64,000 bases of DNA from an uncultured Alphaproteobacteria bacterium (GCA_902826095.1 CADEDN010000010.1:1-64000), one strand, 5' to 3'. Numbered from the stretch's first letter, positions 16,972-26,491 are shown. Made by a program: numbers and translations. Notes: generated from the sequence alone by a model not told the origin.

Positions 16972-17491
16972 GCGCCCGCATCCCTCTCGTCGAGGGTGCG
17001 CGCAAGATTGACGCACATCAAGACGGTGATCTCAAGCGACGAAACCCCGATGATGACCCGACCCATTGGACACAGCCGCGCAGAGCCAGTTCAATGGCTG
17101 CATCAAAAGAGAAGGAGGATGTCGGGGCGAGCGCTTTTGGCCGAGCGAGAAAATATCGCGGACATTCGCGGATGTTGCTAGCGAATTAGCGCGTTACTAG
17201 CGCATCCTACTTGAGTATAAGTATAACCAACTGATATTCACGTGTAAACAAACCGTACGCCATCATTTGTAATGATGGGGCCGGCTGTTCAAGTCACCCA
17301 GGCGGCGCCATTTCGGCCGCCGATTGGCGAAATCCCGGGATATCCGCCTTTCAAGCGTTCCTTGCGGCGTTTTCCCGCAGCGGCCGGGGCGGCCGATCCT
17401 CCGCCGCGACGGATTCGTAAAGATTGCGGCGTTTAACTAAGGTCATCCGAGAGGCTGGCGCGCGCCGCGCCGCAATAGCTGAGGGCCGCCC
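16972..17491. other. Gene-poor stretch upstream of the RND genes
   Basis: 520 bases. From 16972 to about 17180 lies the upstream region of the methyltransferase gene. An AT-rich part (17190-17260, with CTAGCGAATTAGCG and TATAAGTATAACC) is typical of an element end and precedes the tRNA fragment at 17261-17310. The rest leads into the efflux adaptor gene. No integrase fragment could be read in any frame. Confidence 0.5.
17261..17310 (+). pseudogene. 3' half of a tRNA-Thr, decayed
   Basis: 50 bases matching the anticodon stem to CCA of the tRNA-Thr at 15485, with five changes. One makes the anticodon TGT instead of CGT, another breaks a T-stem pair (GGCTG against CACCC), and two alter the acceptor stem/discriminator (GGCGGCG). 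There is no 5' half: the bases before it (AACAAACCGTACGC) do not form a D-arm. It cannot be a functional tRNA; it looks like the distal attachment site of an integrated element. Confidence 0.75.
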
Positions 17492-18649
17492 ATTCGTGTT
17501 CCGCGGATATTTGTAGCAGGGCTCGCCGTCGGGCTGGCGGTCGGCGCACTGGCGGTCGGTCTTGTGACGCTCGGCGGCGGCCGACCGTCTCTTGATGCGG
17601 CGCGCGGCGGCGCGGCCGGCGGCCCGCGTGAAGCCTCGCGCGGCGGCGGCTTCGGCCAGGGGGCCGCGCTCCCCGCGATTACGACCGCGGTCGTCGAGCC
17701 GGCTTTTGTCGGCCGGATGGTCGAGGCGGTCGGTGCGGGGCGCGCCGCAAAAAGCGTGACCCTCGTTTCCGAGGCGACCGGTCTCGCCCTGACGGTCGCG
17801 ATCAAATCCGGCGACGCCGTCAAGGCGGGCGATCTCATCTTGAAGATCGAGGACGCCGAGCAGCGGATCGCGCTCGCGCGCGCCCGCGCGCAATACCCCG
17901 TCGTCAAAGCGAACAATGAGCGCTACGCCGCTCTGTACAAGGAAGATTCCGCCTCAAAGCTCGAAGCCGACAATGCGTTCAACGCCTTCAAGGCCGCGGA
18001 GGCGGACCTGCGCGCCGCGGAGTTCGCGATCGGCCAGCGAACGATCCGCGCGCCCTTCGACGGCGTCATCGGACTGACGTCGATCGAGGCGGGCGATTAT
18101 GTGCGCGCCGGCGATGTCGTGACGACGATCGACGATCTCTCAGCGCTCATCATTGAGTTCGTCGCGCCGCAGGAAGCGGCGGGATTCGTCAAGATCGGGC
18201 AAAGAGTGGAAGCCGTTCTCACCGGCGGCGCCGACGCCAGGATCGTCGGCGTTGTCAGCGCCATCGACAGCCGCATCGATTCCGCCTCGCGCACGCTGAA
18301 AGTCGAAGCGAAGTTTTCGGACGCCTCGGGGAAATTGCTGCCGGGGGCGACTTACGCCGTGACGACGACGAATGAAGGCGCGCCGGCGCTCCAGTTTCCG
18401 GGGCTGGCGGCGCAATGGGACCGCACGGGCGCTTATGTCTGGAAGCTCGGGGAAAACGGCGCCGCCATGCGCGCCAGCGTCACCATCCTCCAGCGGCGCG
18501 ACGACTGGGCGATCGCCGAGGGCGACATCCGGGCCGGCGACATCGTCATTGTCGAAGGGGCTGATCGTGTAAGGCCGGGCATGCGATTTCCGCCGAAAGA
18601 CGCCGCCGCGCAGGGCCGACCAAGCGCCGGATCGGCGGGGATCAATTAG
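17492..18649 (+). CDS. RND efflux periplasmic adaptor subunit (MFP)
   Basis: About 385 aa if read from ATT 17492. A hydrophobic anchor (RIFVAGLAVGLAVGALAVGL) is followed by a lipoyl/barrel-sandwich domain (VTLVSEATGLALTVAIKSGD), a short helical hairpin (residues about 125-185) and beta-barrel and membrane-proximal domains ending in GDIVIVEGADRVRPGM. It links the inner-membrane RND pump to an outer-membrane channel. The only standard in-frame start, GTG 17564, would remove the anchor; ATT at 17492 has GAGGG 6-7 bases upstream, hence the unusual start. It is followed 2 bases later by the pump gene. A sequencing error or mutated ATG is the alternative. Confidence 0.85.
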   Translation: MRVPRIFVAGLAVGLAVGALAVGLVTLGGGRPSLDAARGGAAGGPREASRGGGFGQGAALPAITTAVVEPAFVGRMVEAVGAGRAAKSVTLVSEATGLALTVAIKSGDAVKAGDLILKIEDAEQRIALARARAQYPVVKANNERYAALYKEDSASKLEADNAFNAFKAAEADLRAAEFAIGQRTIRAPFDGVIGLTSIEAGDYVRAGDVVTTIDDLSALIIEFVAPQEAAGFVKIGQRVEAVLTGGADARIVGVVSAIDSRIDSASRTLKVEAKFSDASGKLLPGATYAVTTTNEGAPALQFPGLAAQWDRTGAYVWKLGENGAAMRASVTILQRRDDWAIAEGDIRAGDIVIVEGADRVRPGMRFPPKDAAAQGRPSAGSAGIN

Positions 18650-18651
18650 CG

Positions 18652-21600
18652 ATGACGGGACCTGTCCGGACGCGGGGAGAAAAGGCGGCAACCGGCGGGC
18701 TCGTCGCCGCCTTCATCAAGCGGCCGATCCTGGCGGCGGTGATGAGCCTGCTGATCATGATCGCTGGGTTCGCCGCGCTGATGGGCGTTGAAGTCCGCGA
18801 GCTTCCGGACGTCGACAATCCGATCATCACGATTGAAACGCGCTATCCCGGAGCGACGCCGGAATCGATCGACGCGGAAGTGACCTCGGTGATCGAGGGC
18901 GCGGTGGCGCAGGTCGACGGCGTCAATTCGATCTCATCTTCGTCCTCACGCGAGCAGAGCCGCGTCGTCGCGGAATTCCTGCCGAGCGTCGACATCAACA
19001 TCGCGGCGACCGACGTCAAGAACGCCGTGTCGGGCGTCGCAGCGCGGCTCCCCGAGGATGTCGAGGAGCCGACTGTCGTCAAGGCGGACAATGATTCATC
19101 GCCGATCATGCGGATCGCGGTTTCGGCGGCCGGCATGGCGCCAGCCGATCTCGCCGATCTCGTCGAGGACGTGATCGCGCCGCGCCTGCAATCCGTCGAA
19201 GGCGTCGCGCAGGCGCAAGTCTACGGCGACCGCAAGCGCGCCATTCGCGTCCGCATCATGCCGGCCTCGCTCGCCGCGCGCGGATTTTCCGTCGACGACG
19301 TCGCAAGGCTCGTCGCGTCCGCATCCTTGACGGCGTCCGCCGGCCGGCTTCGAAGCGCCTCGCAGGAAATTCTCGTCCGCGCCGAAACGCCGGCGACAAG
19401 CCCTGACGAGATCGGCGCGCTGCGGCTCGACGATATGACGCGGCTTTCCGACGTCGCGGTCGTCGAATGGTCGTTCGAGGATGAATCGACGACGGCGCGC
19501 GTCAACGGCGCGACCGGCGTCGGCATCGGCGTGCTGCGCCAGGCGCAATCGAACACCGTCGCCGTATCGAAGGGCGTCCGCGCCGCGGTCGATGAGTTGA
19601 ACGGCAGCCTTCCCGAGGGCGTCACGATCGCGATCTCCAGCGATGATTCGGTCTTCATCGAGCGCGCGATCGAAGAGGTGTTCGGCAGTCTTGTCGCGGC
19701 GACGGCGATCGTCATCGCGATCATCTTTCTCTTCCTGAGGTCCTGGCGCGCGACCATCATTCCGGCGGTCGCGATCCCGATTTCGCTGCTCGGCACCGTC
19801 GCGGCGATCTACCTTGCGGGATTTTCGGTCAATCTCCTGACGCTGCTCGCGCTTGTCATGGCGACCGGCCTTGTCGTCGACGACGCGATTGTCGTCACCG
19901 AGAACATCGAGCGCTGGAAACAGAACGGCGCGGGAAAGCGCGCCGCCGCGGTCCTCGGCACGCGCGAGATCGTGTTCGCGGTGATTGCAACGACGATCAC
20001 GCTGGCCGCCGTTTTCATTCCGATTTCCTTCCTGCCTGGGCAGGCCGGACAGCTGTTCTCCGAATTCGGCTTCGTGCTCGCCTTCGCGGTGCTGGTTTCG
20101 TCCTTCGTGGCGCTGACCTTGTGCCCGGTCCTGTCGATCCGCTTCGGGCGCGCCGCGCCGCCGCGTCCGGCCGGACAACGCGAAAGCGCGCCGGCGCGCG
20201 CCTATCGCGGCTTTCTCGCCTTTCTCCTCGCTTACCCCCTCATTCCGGCGGTCGCTTCGATCGCCTTCGCGGTCGGCGGCTATCTTGTCTATCAGTCGCT
20301 GCCGCGCGAACTGACGCCGACGGAAGATCGCGGCAGGCTTTTCATGATGGTGTCCGGCCAGGACGGCGCGACCTTCAATTTCGTCGACGACAAGGTGCGC
20401 CTCATCGAAGAAAAGCTGCAGCCGTTCGTTGAGAGCGGCGAGGCCGAAAGCGTCGTTTCGATCAACGGCGTCGGCGGCGGCAATCGCGCCTTCGTCATTG
20501 TCATCCTGAAGGACTGGGCGAAGCGCGATTTCGACCAGAAGGACATGGAGGCGAAGATCCGCCCCCTGATGGCGTCGATGCCCGGCGTCACGGCAACGAT
20601 CAGAGGCGGCAACAGCCTCGGCATCCGCGGCGGCGGGCAGGGGCTGCAATTCGCGGTGCTCGGCGATGATTACGCCGAGGCGGCGGACGCCGCGGAGGCG
20701 CTTGCGGCGGCGCTCCAGAAAAACCCGATGTTCACCGATGTGCGGCCTAATTTCCGGGCCTCGCGGCCGCAGATCACCGTCAGCGTCGATCGCGAGGCGG
20801 CGGCGCTGCTCGGCGTGCCGACATCGGCGATCACGACGACGCTCGCCGCGATGTCCGACGAATTCCGCGCCGCGGAGATTTTCGTCGGCGACGACATCAT
20901 CAATGTCTACCTCTCCGCCGGCGGCTCAGCGATCGACGATCCGACCGATCTCGCCAATCTTTTCGTCAAGACGCGCACTGGAATTTTCGTTCCGTTGACG
21001 TCGGTCGCGAAAGTGACGGAATCGCCGATCGCCTCGACCCTGTCGCGCGAGGACCGCCGGCGCGCCGTGCCCGTGACCGCCAATCTCGCCGAGGGCTCAA
21101 GGCTTGGCGACGCCGTCGACACCATGCGCGGCGCGGCGGCGGCGACGCTCTCTGGGTCAATGTCGACGACGCTGCTCGGCGAGGCGCGCCTGCTTCAGCA
21201 ATCGTCGGATTCAACGCTCATTGTGTTCGCCTTCGCCGCGCTGATTGTGCTGCTTGTTCTTGCGGCGCAATTTGAAAGTTTCGTTTCGGCGCTCGTCATC
21301 ATGCTGACCGTGCCGTTCGGTCTCGCGGCGGCGATCTTCGCGATCCAGCTGACCGGCGGCTCGCTGAATTATTACAGCCAGATCGGTCTTGTCCTTCTCA
21401 TCGGCGTGATGGCGAAGAACGGCATCTTGATCGTCGAGTTCGCGAACCGGCGGCGCGACGAGGGCATGAGCGTCAAGGACGCGATCATCGACGCCTCGCT
21501 GACGCGGTTTCGTCCCGTGATGATGACAGCGCTCTCGACGCTTTTTGGCGCGTTGCCGCTGGTGCTCGGCTCGGGCGCCGGCGCTGAATCGCGCGCCGCG

Positions 21601-21762
21601 CTCGGCTGGGTCGTTTTCGGCGGGCTCGGCTTTGCGACTTTGTTCACGCTGTTCCTGACGCCGGTGACATTCCTGACGCTCGCCCGCCTCGCCAAGCCGC
21701 GCGCGACGGAGGAGGGGCGGCTGGCGGAGGAGATGGCGGCGACAATGCGCGCTGATCCGTGA
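18652..21762 (+). CDS. RND family multidrug efflux permease
   Basis: 1036-aa AcrB/MexF-type proton-driven pump. It has the usual twelve transmembrane helices with two large periplasmic loops, an early GVEVRELPDVDNPIITIETRYPG of the HAE-1 type, and GLVVDDAIVVTEN with the proton-relay pair D410-D411. The second half carries the matching LLIGVMAKNGILIVEFANRRRD. Co-transcribed with the adaptor. No outer-membrane TolC-like gene is adjacent, so the channel must be encoded elsewhere. Substrate range cannot be told. Confidence 0.96.
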   Translation: MTGPVRTRGEKAATGGLVAAFIKRPILAAVMSLLIMIAGFAALMGVEVRELPDVDNPIITIETRYPGATPESIDAEVTSVIEGAVAQVDGVNSISSSSSREQSRVVAEFLPSVDINIAATDVKNAVSGVAARLPEDVEEPTVVKADNDSSPIMRIAVSAAGMAPADLADLVEDVIAPRLQSVEGVAQAQVYGDRKRAIRVRIMPASLAARGFSVDDVARLVASASLTASAGRLRSASQEILVRAETPATSPDEIGALRLDDMTRLSDVAVVEWSFEDESTTARVNGATGVGIGVLRQAQSNTVAVSKGVRAAVDELNGSLPEGVTIAISSDDSVFIERAIEEVFGSLVAATAIVIAIIFLFLRSWRATIIPAVAIPISLLGTVAAIYLAGFSVNLLTLLALVMATGLVVDDAIVVTENIERWKQNGAGKRAAAVLGTREIVFAVIATTITLAAVFIPISFLPGQAGQLFSEFGFVLAFAVLVSSFVALTLCPVLSIRFGRAAPPRPAGQRESAPARAYRGFLAFLLAYPLIPAVASIAFAVGGYLVYQSLPRELTPTEDRGRLFMMVSGQDGATFNFVDDKVRLIEEKLQPFVESGEAESVVSINGVGGGNRAFVIVILKDWAKRDFDQKDMEAKIRPLMASMPGVTATIRGGNSLGIRGGGQGLQFAVLGDDYAEAADAAEALAAALQKNPMFTDVRPNFRASRPQITVSVDREAAALLGVPTSAITTTLAAMSDEFRAAEIFVGDDIINVYLSAGGSAIDDPTDLANLFVKTRTGIFVPLTSVAKVTESPIASTLSREDRRRAVPVTANLAEGSRLGDAVDTMRGAAAATLSGSMSTTLLGEARLLQQSSDSTLIVFAFAALIVLLVLAAQFESFVSALVIMLTVPFGLAAAIFAIQLTGGSLNYYSQIGLVLLIGVMAKNGILIVEFANRRRDEGMSVKDAIIDASLTRFRPVMMTALSTLFGALPLVLGSGAGAESRAALGWVVFGGLGFATLFTLFLTPVTFLTLARLAKPRATEEGRLAEEMAATMRADP

Positions 21763-21796
21763 TAGGCTGAGCCTCAAGCTGTCACGGGAGGAAGCC

Positions 21797-22282
21797 ATCA
21801 GCCGCATTCGCAATAAAGCCGTTCCGGCAGTTGCAGCAGCGCTGACGCTCGCGGGCGCCGCGTTTGCGCATCACACGAAAATGTCCGAACGCGCCGCCTC
21901 CAGGCTGGATCGTTACCAGCCATCGTCGGAAACCGTCGCATGTCTTCCGGTTGCGATGAAGGACCTCAAGAAGTTCGTCCTGATCGACAACCATCACGTC
22001 ATTTTCTACGCGAAAGAGAAAAGGATATTTATCGGCGACCTCGACCCGGCGGACCGTTGCAAAGGCATCCAGAATACGAAGGGCTTGTCCATCGCATTGC
22101 AGGATTCGCCGGCGACGGACGAAATCGCTCTGAAGGATCGGCAGGCGTGTCGCGGCGATGCGTTAGCGGGCGAGTCGGGTACGAGCGGGTCGCCGCGAAG
22201 CGGCGGCGGTTGGACCGGCGGCGCGTCAAGGCGGCATCAGTGCATGTTCGTCGGATTTCGAGAGGTCGCGCTTCGACCGTAA
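21797..22282 (+). CDS. Small secreted protein, possibly DUF6491-like
   Basis: 161 aa if read from ATC 21797, which sits 5-6 bases after a strong GGGAGGAAG and begins a signal peptide (RNKAVPAVAAALTLAGAAFA). The first ATG in frame (21881) would lose the signal peptide. The mature part has CLPVAMKDLKKFVLIDNHHV, KRIFIGDL and DRCKGI, a Cys-bracketed layout reminiscent of DUF6491 (low certainty). It ends CMFVGFREV. Located between the RND permease and polA; function unknown. Confidence 0.55.
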   Translation: MSRIRNKAVPAVAAALTLAGAAFAHHTKMSERAASRLDRYQPSSETVACLPVAMKDLKKFVLIDNHHVIFYAKEKRIFIGDLDPADRCKGIQNTKGLSIALQDSPATDEIALKDRQACRGDALAGESGTSGSPRSGGGWTGGASRRHQCMFVGFREVALRP

Positions 22283-22367
22283 TTCGAAAGCCGACTTGCC
22301 GGTCGTCGACAATCGTCTCTCGAACGTGGATAACGTCGCGCGCAGCAGCCGGTCGCGAGCCACATTG

Positions 22368-25163
22368 ATGCCGAAACCGCCCATCCGCCTCTATCTCGTC
22401 GACGGTTCGGGTTATATCTTCCGCGCCTATCATGCGCTGCCGCCGCTGACGCGCAAATCCGACGGCCTCCCCGTCGGCGCGGTCTCCGGCTATTCGAACA
22501 TGCTCTACAAGCTCCTCGCCGACATGACGGACGAGCACGAGCCGACGCATCTCGCGGTCATTTTCGATCATTCCGGCAGGAGCTTCCGGAATGAAATCTA
22601 TCCGGACTACAAGGCGAACCGGCCGCCGGCGCCGGAAGATCTCGTCCCGCAATTTCCGCTCGTCCGCGACGCGACGCGCGCGTTCAACGTTCCCTGCATC
22701 GAGCTTGAAGGCTATGAGGCGGACGACCTCATCGCGTCCTATGCGCGCGCCGCCGAAAGAGCGGGCGGAAGCTGCGTCATCATTTCTTCAGACAAGGACC
22801 TGATGCAGCTTGTCGGCGACAAGATCACGCTGTTCGACACGATGAAAAACCGGCGAATCGCCAGAGCCGAAGTCATTGAGAAATTCGGCGTGCCGCCGGA
22901 AAAAGTCATCGATGTGCAGGCGCTCGCCGGCGACAGCGTCGACAATGTTCCGGGCGTTCCCGGGATCGGAATCAAGACCGCCGCGCAGCTGATTGAAGAA
23001 TATGGCGACGTCGAAACCCTGCTGGCGCGCGCGGGCGAGATCAAACAGCAAAAGCGCCGCGACAACCTCATCGCGCACGCCGAGGCGGCGCGCCTGTCAA
23101 AGACGCTCGTCACCTTGAAGGACGATGCGCCGCTGCCGGCGCTGCTCGACGAATTGCAAATTCGGCCGCTCGACATCGATCTTCTCGCGCCTTTCCTGCG
23201 CGAAATGGAGTTTCACACATTATTGAAGCGCGTCGACGGCGATCACGGCGCGGCGCCGACGCCCGCGCCTGCGAGGCCGGCGCCGGCGTCGCAGACTGCG
23301 TCGGCGCCTGGCGCCGCGGCGCCGGTCGGCGCCTATGAGACCGTCTTTGACGAGGCGGCGCTGAAGCGCTGGATCGCGTCCGCCTATGAGCGCGGCGTCG
23401 TCGCTGTCGACACCGAGACCGATGCGCTTGACGCGATGGGGGCGGGTCTTGTCGGGATCTCGTTAAGCGTCGAGGCCGGGCGCGCCTGCTACATACCGCT
23501 CGCGCATGGCGCAAAGGGGCTCGCTTTCGACGACGCCGACACATCGAAGCAGATGGCGCCGGAAAAAGCGCTGGGGCTCTTGAAGCCGCTGCTTGAGGAT
23601 CCCTCGATCCTGAAAGTCGGGCAAAATCTCAAATACGACATGCATATTTTCGCGCGTCACGGGATCAGCGTCGCGCCCTTCGACGACACGATGCTCATCT
23701 CTTACGCGCTTGACTGCGGCGCCGGCGGGCACGGCATGGATGAACTCGCCAGGCGCTGGCTTCAACATGACACGATAAAATTTTCCGGCGTCACAGGCTC
23801 GGGCAAGAACCAGAAATCCTTCGATGAAGTCACCATTGAAAAAGCGACCGCTTACGCCGCGGAAGACGCCGACGTCACGCTGAAGCTCCACGCGCATCTA
23901 AAGCCGCGCCTGGCCGCGGAAGGCAAGGCGACCGTCTACGAAACGCTGGAGCGCCCGCTCGTTCCGGTCATTCTCGCGATGGAGCGGGCGGGCGTCAAAA
24001 TCGACCAGCGCGTGCTCGCCCGGCTTTCCGCCGATTTCGCGCAGCGCATGGCGACGCACGAGGCGGAGGCGCATGCGCTCGCCGGCGGCGCTTTCAACAT
24101 GGGTTCGCCGAAACAGATTTCGGATATTCTTTTCGGAAGACTGAGCCTTCCCGGCGGCAAGAAGACGGCGACCGGCGCCTGGTCGACCTCCGCCGACATT
24201 CTTGAAGAACTCGCCGCCGAAGGCCACGCGCTGCCGCGCGCGATCTTGAACTGGCGCGGCGTCGCAAAATTGAAATCAACCTACACTGACGCGCTTCCGA
24301 CCGCGATCAACAAGGAGACGGGCCGCGTCCACACCTCTTATTCACTCGCTGCGACGACGACCGGGCGGCTCGCTTCGACCGATCCCAATCTGCAGAACAT
24401 CCCGATACGGACGGAAGACGGTCGGAAGATCCGAACCGCTTTCGTCCCGGAGAAGGGCAACGTCCTCGTCTCCGCCGACTACAGCCAGATCGAACTGCGC
24501 CTGCTCGCCCATATCGCGGATTTGAAATCGATGAAGGCCGCCTTCGCGAACGGGGTCGACATCCATGCGCTGACCGCATCGGAAATGTTCGGCGTTCCCG
24601 TCGCGGGCATGGATCCGATGGTGCGACGTCGCGCCAAGGCGATCAATTTCGGGATCATTTACGGCATTTCGGCGTTCGGTCTCGCCAACCAGCTCGGCAT
24701 CGAGCGCGGCGAGGCCAAGACCTATATCGACAGCTATTTCCAGAAATTTCCCGGCATCCGGAAATACATGGACGACACGATCGCCAGCGCGAAGAAGTCG
24801 GGCTATGTCGAAACCATCTTCGGCCGGCGCACCTATGTCGGCGGGATCAACGACAAGAATCCGGCGATGCGCGGCTATGCCGAGCGTCAGGCGATCAATG
24901 CGCCGATTCAGGGCGCCGCGGCCGACGTCATCCGCCGCGCCATGATCCGCATGCCGGCGGCGCTCGCGCGGGCGCGGCTGTCAGCGAGGATGCTGCTGCA
25001 GGTGCATGACGAACTCGTTTTCGAGTGCCCGATCGGCGAGGCCGAAGCGACGATCGACGTCGCGCGAAAAGTCATGGAGAGCGCGCCGCGCCCCGCCGCG
25101 GATTTGTCCGTGCCGCTCATCGTCGAGGCGCGCGCCGGCAAGAACTGGGACGAGGCTCATTAA
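22368..25163 (+). CDS. polA: DNA polymerase I
   Basis: 931-aa protein with all three PolA parts. The 5'-3' exonuclease (residues 1-290) shows YLVDGSGYIFRAYHALPP and DKDLMQLVGD. The 3'-5' exonuclease (about 330-520) has VAVDTETDALD, keeping the catalytic DxE. The polymerase domain (about 560-931) has DYSQIELRLLAHIA (motif A), RRRAKAINFGIIYGIS (motif B) and LLQVHDELVFE (motif C). It fills gaps after Okazaki primer removal and excision repair. ATG 22368 gives the normal N-terminus. Confidence 0.98.
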   Translation: MPKPPIRLYLVDGSGYIFRAYHALPPLTRKSDGLPVGAVSGYSNMLYKLLADMTDEHEPTHLAVIFDHSGRSFRNEIYPDYKANRPPAPEDLVPQFPLVRDATRAFNVPCIELEGYEADDLIASYARAAERAGGSCVIISSDKDLMQLVGDKITLFDTMKNRRIARAEVIEKFGVPPEKVIDVQALAGDSVDNVPGVPGIGIKTAAQLIEEYGDVETLLARAGEIKQQKRRDNLIAHAEAARLSKTLVTLKDDAPLPALLDELQIRPLDIDLLAPFLREMEFHTLLKRVDGDHGAAPTPAPARPAPASQTASAPGAAAPVGAYETVFDEAALKRWIASAYERGVVAVDTETDALDAMGAGLVGISLSVEAGRACYIPLAHGAKGLAFDDADTSKQMAPEKALGLLKPLLEDPSILKVGQNLKYDMHIFARHGISVAPFDDTMLISYALDCGAGGHGMDELARRWLQHDTIKFSGVTGSGKNQKSFDEVTIEKATAYAAEDADVTLKLHAHLKPRLAAEGKATVYETLERPLVPVILAMERAGVKIDQRVLARLSADFAQRMATHEAEAHALAGGAFNMGSPKQISDILFGRLSLPGGKKTATGAWSTSADILEELAAEGHALPRAILNWRGVAKLKSTYTDALPTAINKETGRVHTSYSLAATTTGRLASTDPNLQNIPIRTEDGRKIRTAFVPEKGNVLVSADYSQIELRLLAHIADLKSMKAAFANGVDIHALTASEMFGVPVAGMDPMVRRRAKAINFGIIYGISAFGLANQLGIERGEAKTYIDSYFQKFPGIRKYMDDTIASAKKSGYVETIFGRRTYVGGINDKNPAMRGYAERQAINAPIQGAAADVIRRAMIRMPAALARARLSARMLLQVHDELVFECPIGEAEATIDVARKVMESAPRPAADLSVPLIVEARAGKNWDEAH

Positions 25164-25179
25164 AGAGCCCCTGACGAGT

Positions 25180-26421
25180 TCAGTTGGCCTGCGCCGACGC
25201 GCCGCGCCGCGACCTCGCCGCCGCCCGATCGCTCGCTTCGATGAAAAGGTGCCGCTGCGCATGGCTGCCGCCGATGCGTTCGAGCGCCGGGAGCGCGCGG
25301 CAGAAGCGTTCGGCGGCGCTTTCGTAGTCGGCGGCGGCGAACGCGCGGACCGCTTCGGCGGCGGGGATGCCCGTCTCGCGCCAGAGCGACTTGTAAGGAT
25401 CGGCGGCGGCTTCCGCGTGCGCTTTCAGCGAGGCGAGAAACGCGTCGGACTCGCCAGGCTCGCCCGCGCGGGCGAGCGCGTAGAGATAATGAAGGTCATG
25501 GAAAGGCAAAATGTGCTCGCCGGCGCGGCGGCGCACCTGTTCGATCACGGGCGCCCAGCGCGCGCCGACATCGACCCCGCGCATTTCAAGGCGCCAGAGC
25601 ATCGATACCGCGCCGATCTGCTCTTGCGGAAATTCAGGCCACGCGCCCCAGAGCTTGCGGTCATAGATGGCGAGAGCTTCGTCATGCCTGCCGAGCGCCA
25701 GCCGAAACAGCGCCGCATGCCACCAATTGTGGTCGCGGATGAAGACGCCCTTTTTCTCCCAGGTGTGGGCGCAGTGATCGAGCCAGCGCGCGCCTTCTTT
25801 CGCGCGGCCCTCGGTCTCCATCACATGGGCGACGGCGTGGTGCGCCCAGGCGTCGTCGATCGCGATTTCCGACGCGCGCAGCCCCTCGTCCTCGGCTTCG
25901 TCGATCCGGTGGTTCTGCTCAAGCGCGAAGGCGATCATGCCATGCGCATAGGGATGATTTTCAAAGACGATCCGCGCGCGCTCGCCAAAGCGCAGCAGCG
26001 CCTCTCGATCGCCGAGATTGAAGGCGTGATACTGGCCCCATTTAATGGCGCAAAGGTCGGCCGGCCATCGGACCGTCAATTCCTCAAGCGCGGCGAGCGC
26101 GCGGAAATAGTCGCGTCGCGCCCACGCCTCGACCGCCGCGATGAACAGCCGCTCGCGATCGGTCGCAAGGCTCGACGCGGCGCGCATGCGGGCGAGGTAA
26201 GACTCCGCATGCGCCCATCCCTCGGCCCCCTCGAAGGCAAGATGCAAGGCTGCGGCGTGCGCGCTCAAGAGCGCCGCGTCCGGCGCCGCATCGGCGATCG
26301 CGAACAGCTCGCGCAGGCGCGATCCGTAGGACAGGAATTCCCGGACATAGGAATCATAGCCGGCCGCGCCGTCGGCGCAGGCGTTTGAAATCGGCAATCC
26401 GGACTGGTCGGCGGTTTTCAT
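25180..26421 (-). CDS. TTC38-like tetratricopeptide repeat protein
   Basis: 413-aa, Ala- and His-rich helical protein resembling the TTC38 (tetratricopeptide repeat 38) family. Signatures are AWAHHAVAHVMETEGRAKEG and HNWWHAALFRLALGRHDEA, with paired helices repeating through residues 50-390. TPR proteins scaffold other proteins; members of this family have no settled function. Convergent with polA, 16 bases away. Alone in its transcription unit. Confidence 0.8.
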   Translation of the reverse strand: MKTADQSGLPISNACADGAAGYDSYVREFLSYGSRLRELFAIADAAPDAALLSAHAAALHLAFEGAEGWAHAESYLARMRAASSLATDRERLFIAAVEAWARRDYFRALAALEELTVRWPADLCAIKWGQYHAFNLGDREALLRFGERARIVFENHPYAHGMIAFALEQNHRIDEAEDEGLRASEIAIDDAWAHHAVAHVMETEGRAKEGARWLDHCAHTWEKKGVFIRDHNWWHAALFRLALGRHDEALAIYDRKLWGAWPEFPQEQIGAVSMLWRLEMRGVDVGARWAPVIEQVRRRAGEHILPFHDLHYLYALARAGEPGESDAFLASLKAHAEAAADPYKSLWRETGIPAAEAVRAFAAADYESAAERFCRALPALERIGGSHAQRHLFIEASDRAAARSRRGASAQAN

Positions 26422-26491
26422 GGTTGCGGATTGATCATGAAGCGGGCCGGGGCGCCAGCCGTTTTGAAGTCACAGGCGGTCACAAAAGCTC

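Larger units (their letters stand above)
15485..17310. mobile_element. Probable remnant of a tRNA-Thr-targeted genomic island
   Basis: The 3' half of tRNA-Thr (15511-15560) is repeated in the same orientation at 17261-17310 with 45 of 50 bases the same, as left by tyrosine-integrase insertion into a tRNA 3' end. Between the repeats are about 480 bases of noncoding DNA with dispersed palindromes, a homocysteine S-methyltransferase gene and about 290 further bases. No integrase or excisionase is visible, so the element is reduced or was mobilised in trans. Boundaries and interpretation are inference. Confidence 0.45.

Noticed and set aside
16972-17260. Integrase remnant at the distal island end
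   Set aside because: I read this stretch in both directions and found no stretch resembling a tyrosine recombinase C-terminus.
17351-17893. 180-codon minus-strand frame opposite the RND adaptor
   Set aside because: Antisense to the adaptor's anchor and lipoyl region; R/A/G-rich.
19096-20649. 517-codon minus-strand open frame inside the RND permease
   Set aside because: Antisense to well-conserved pump helices; no family features.
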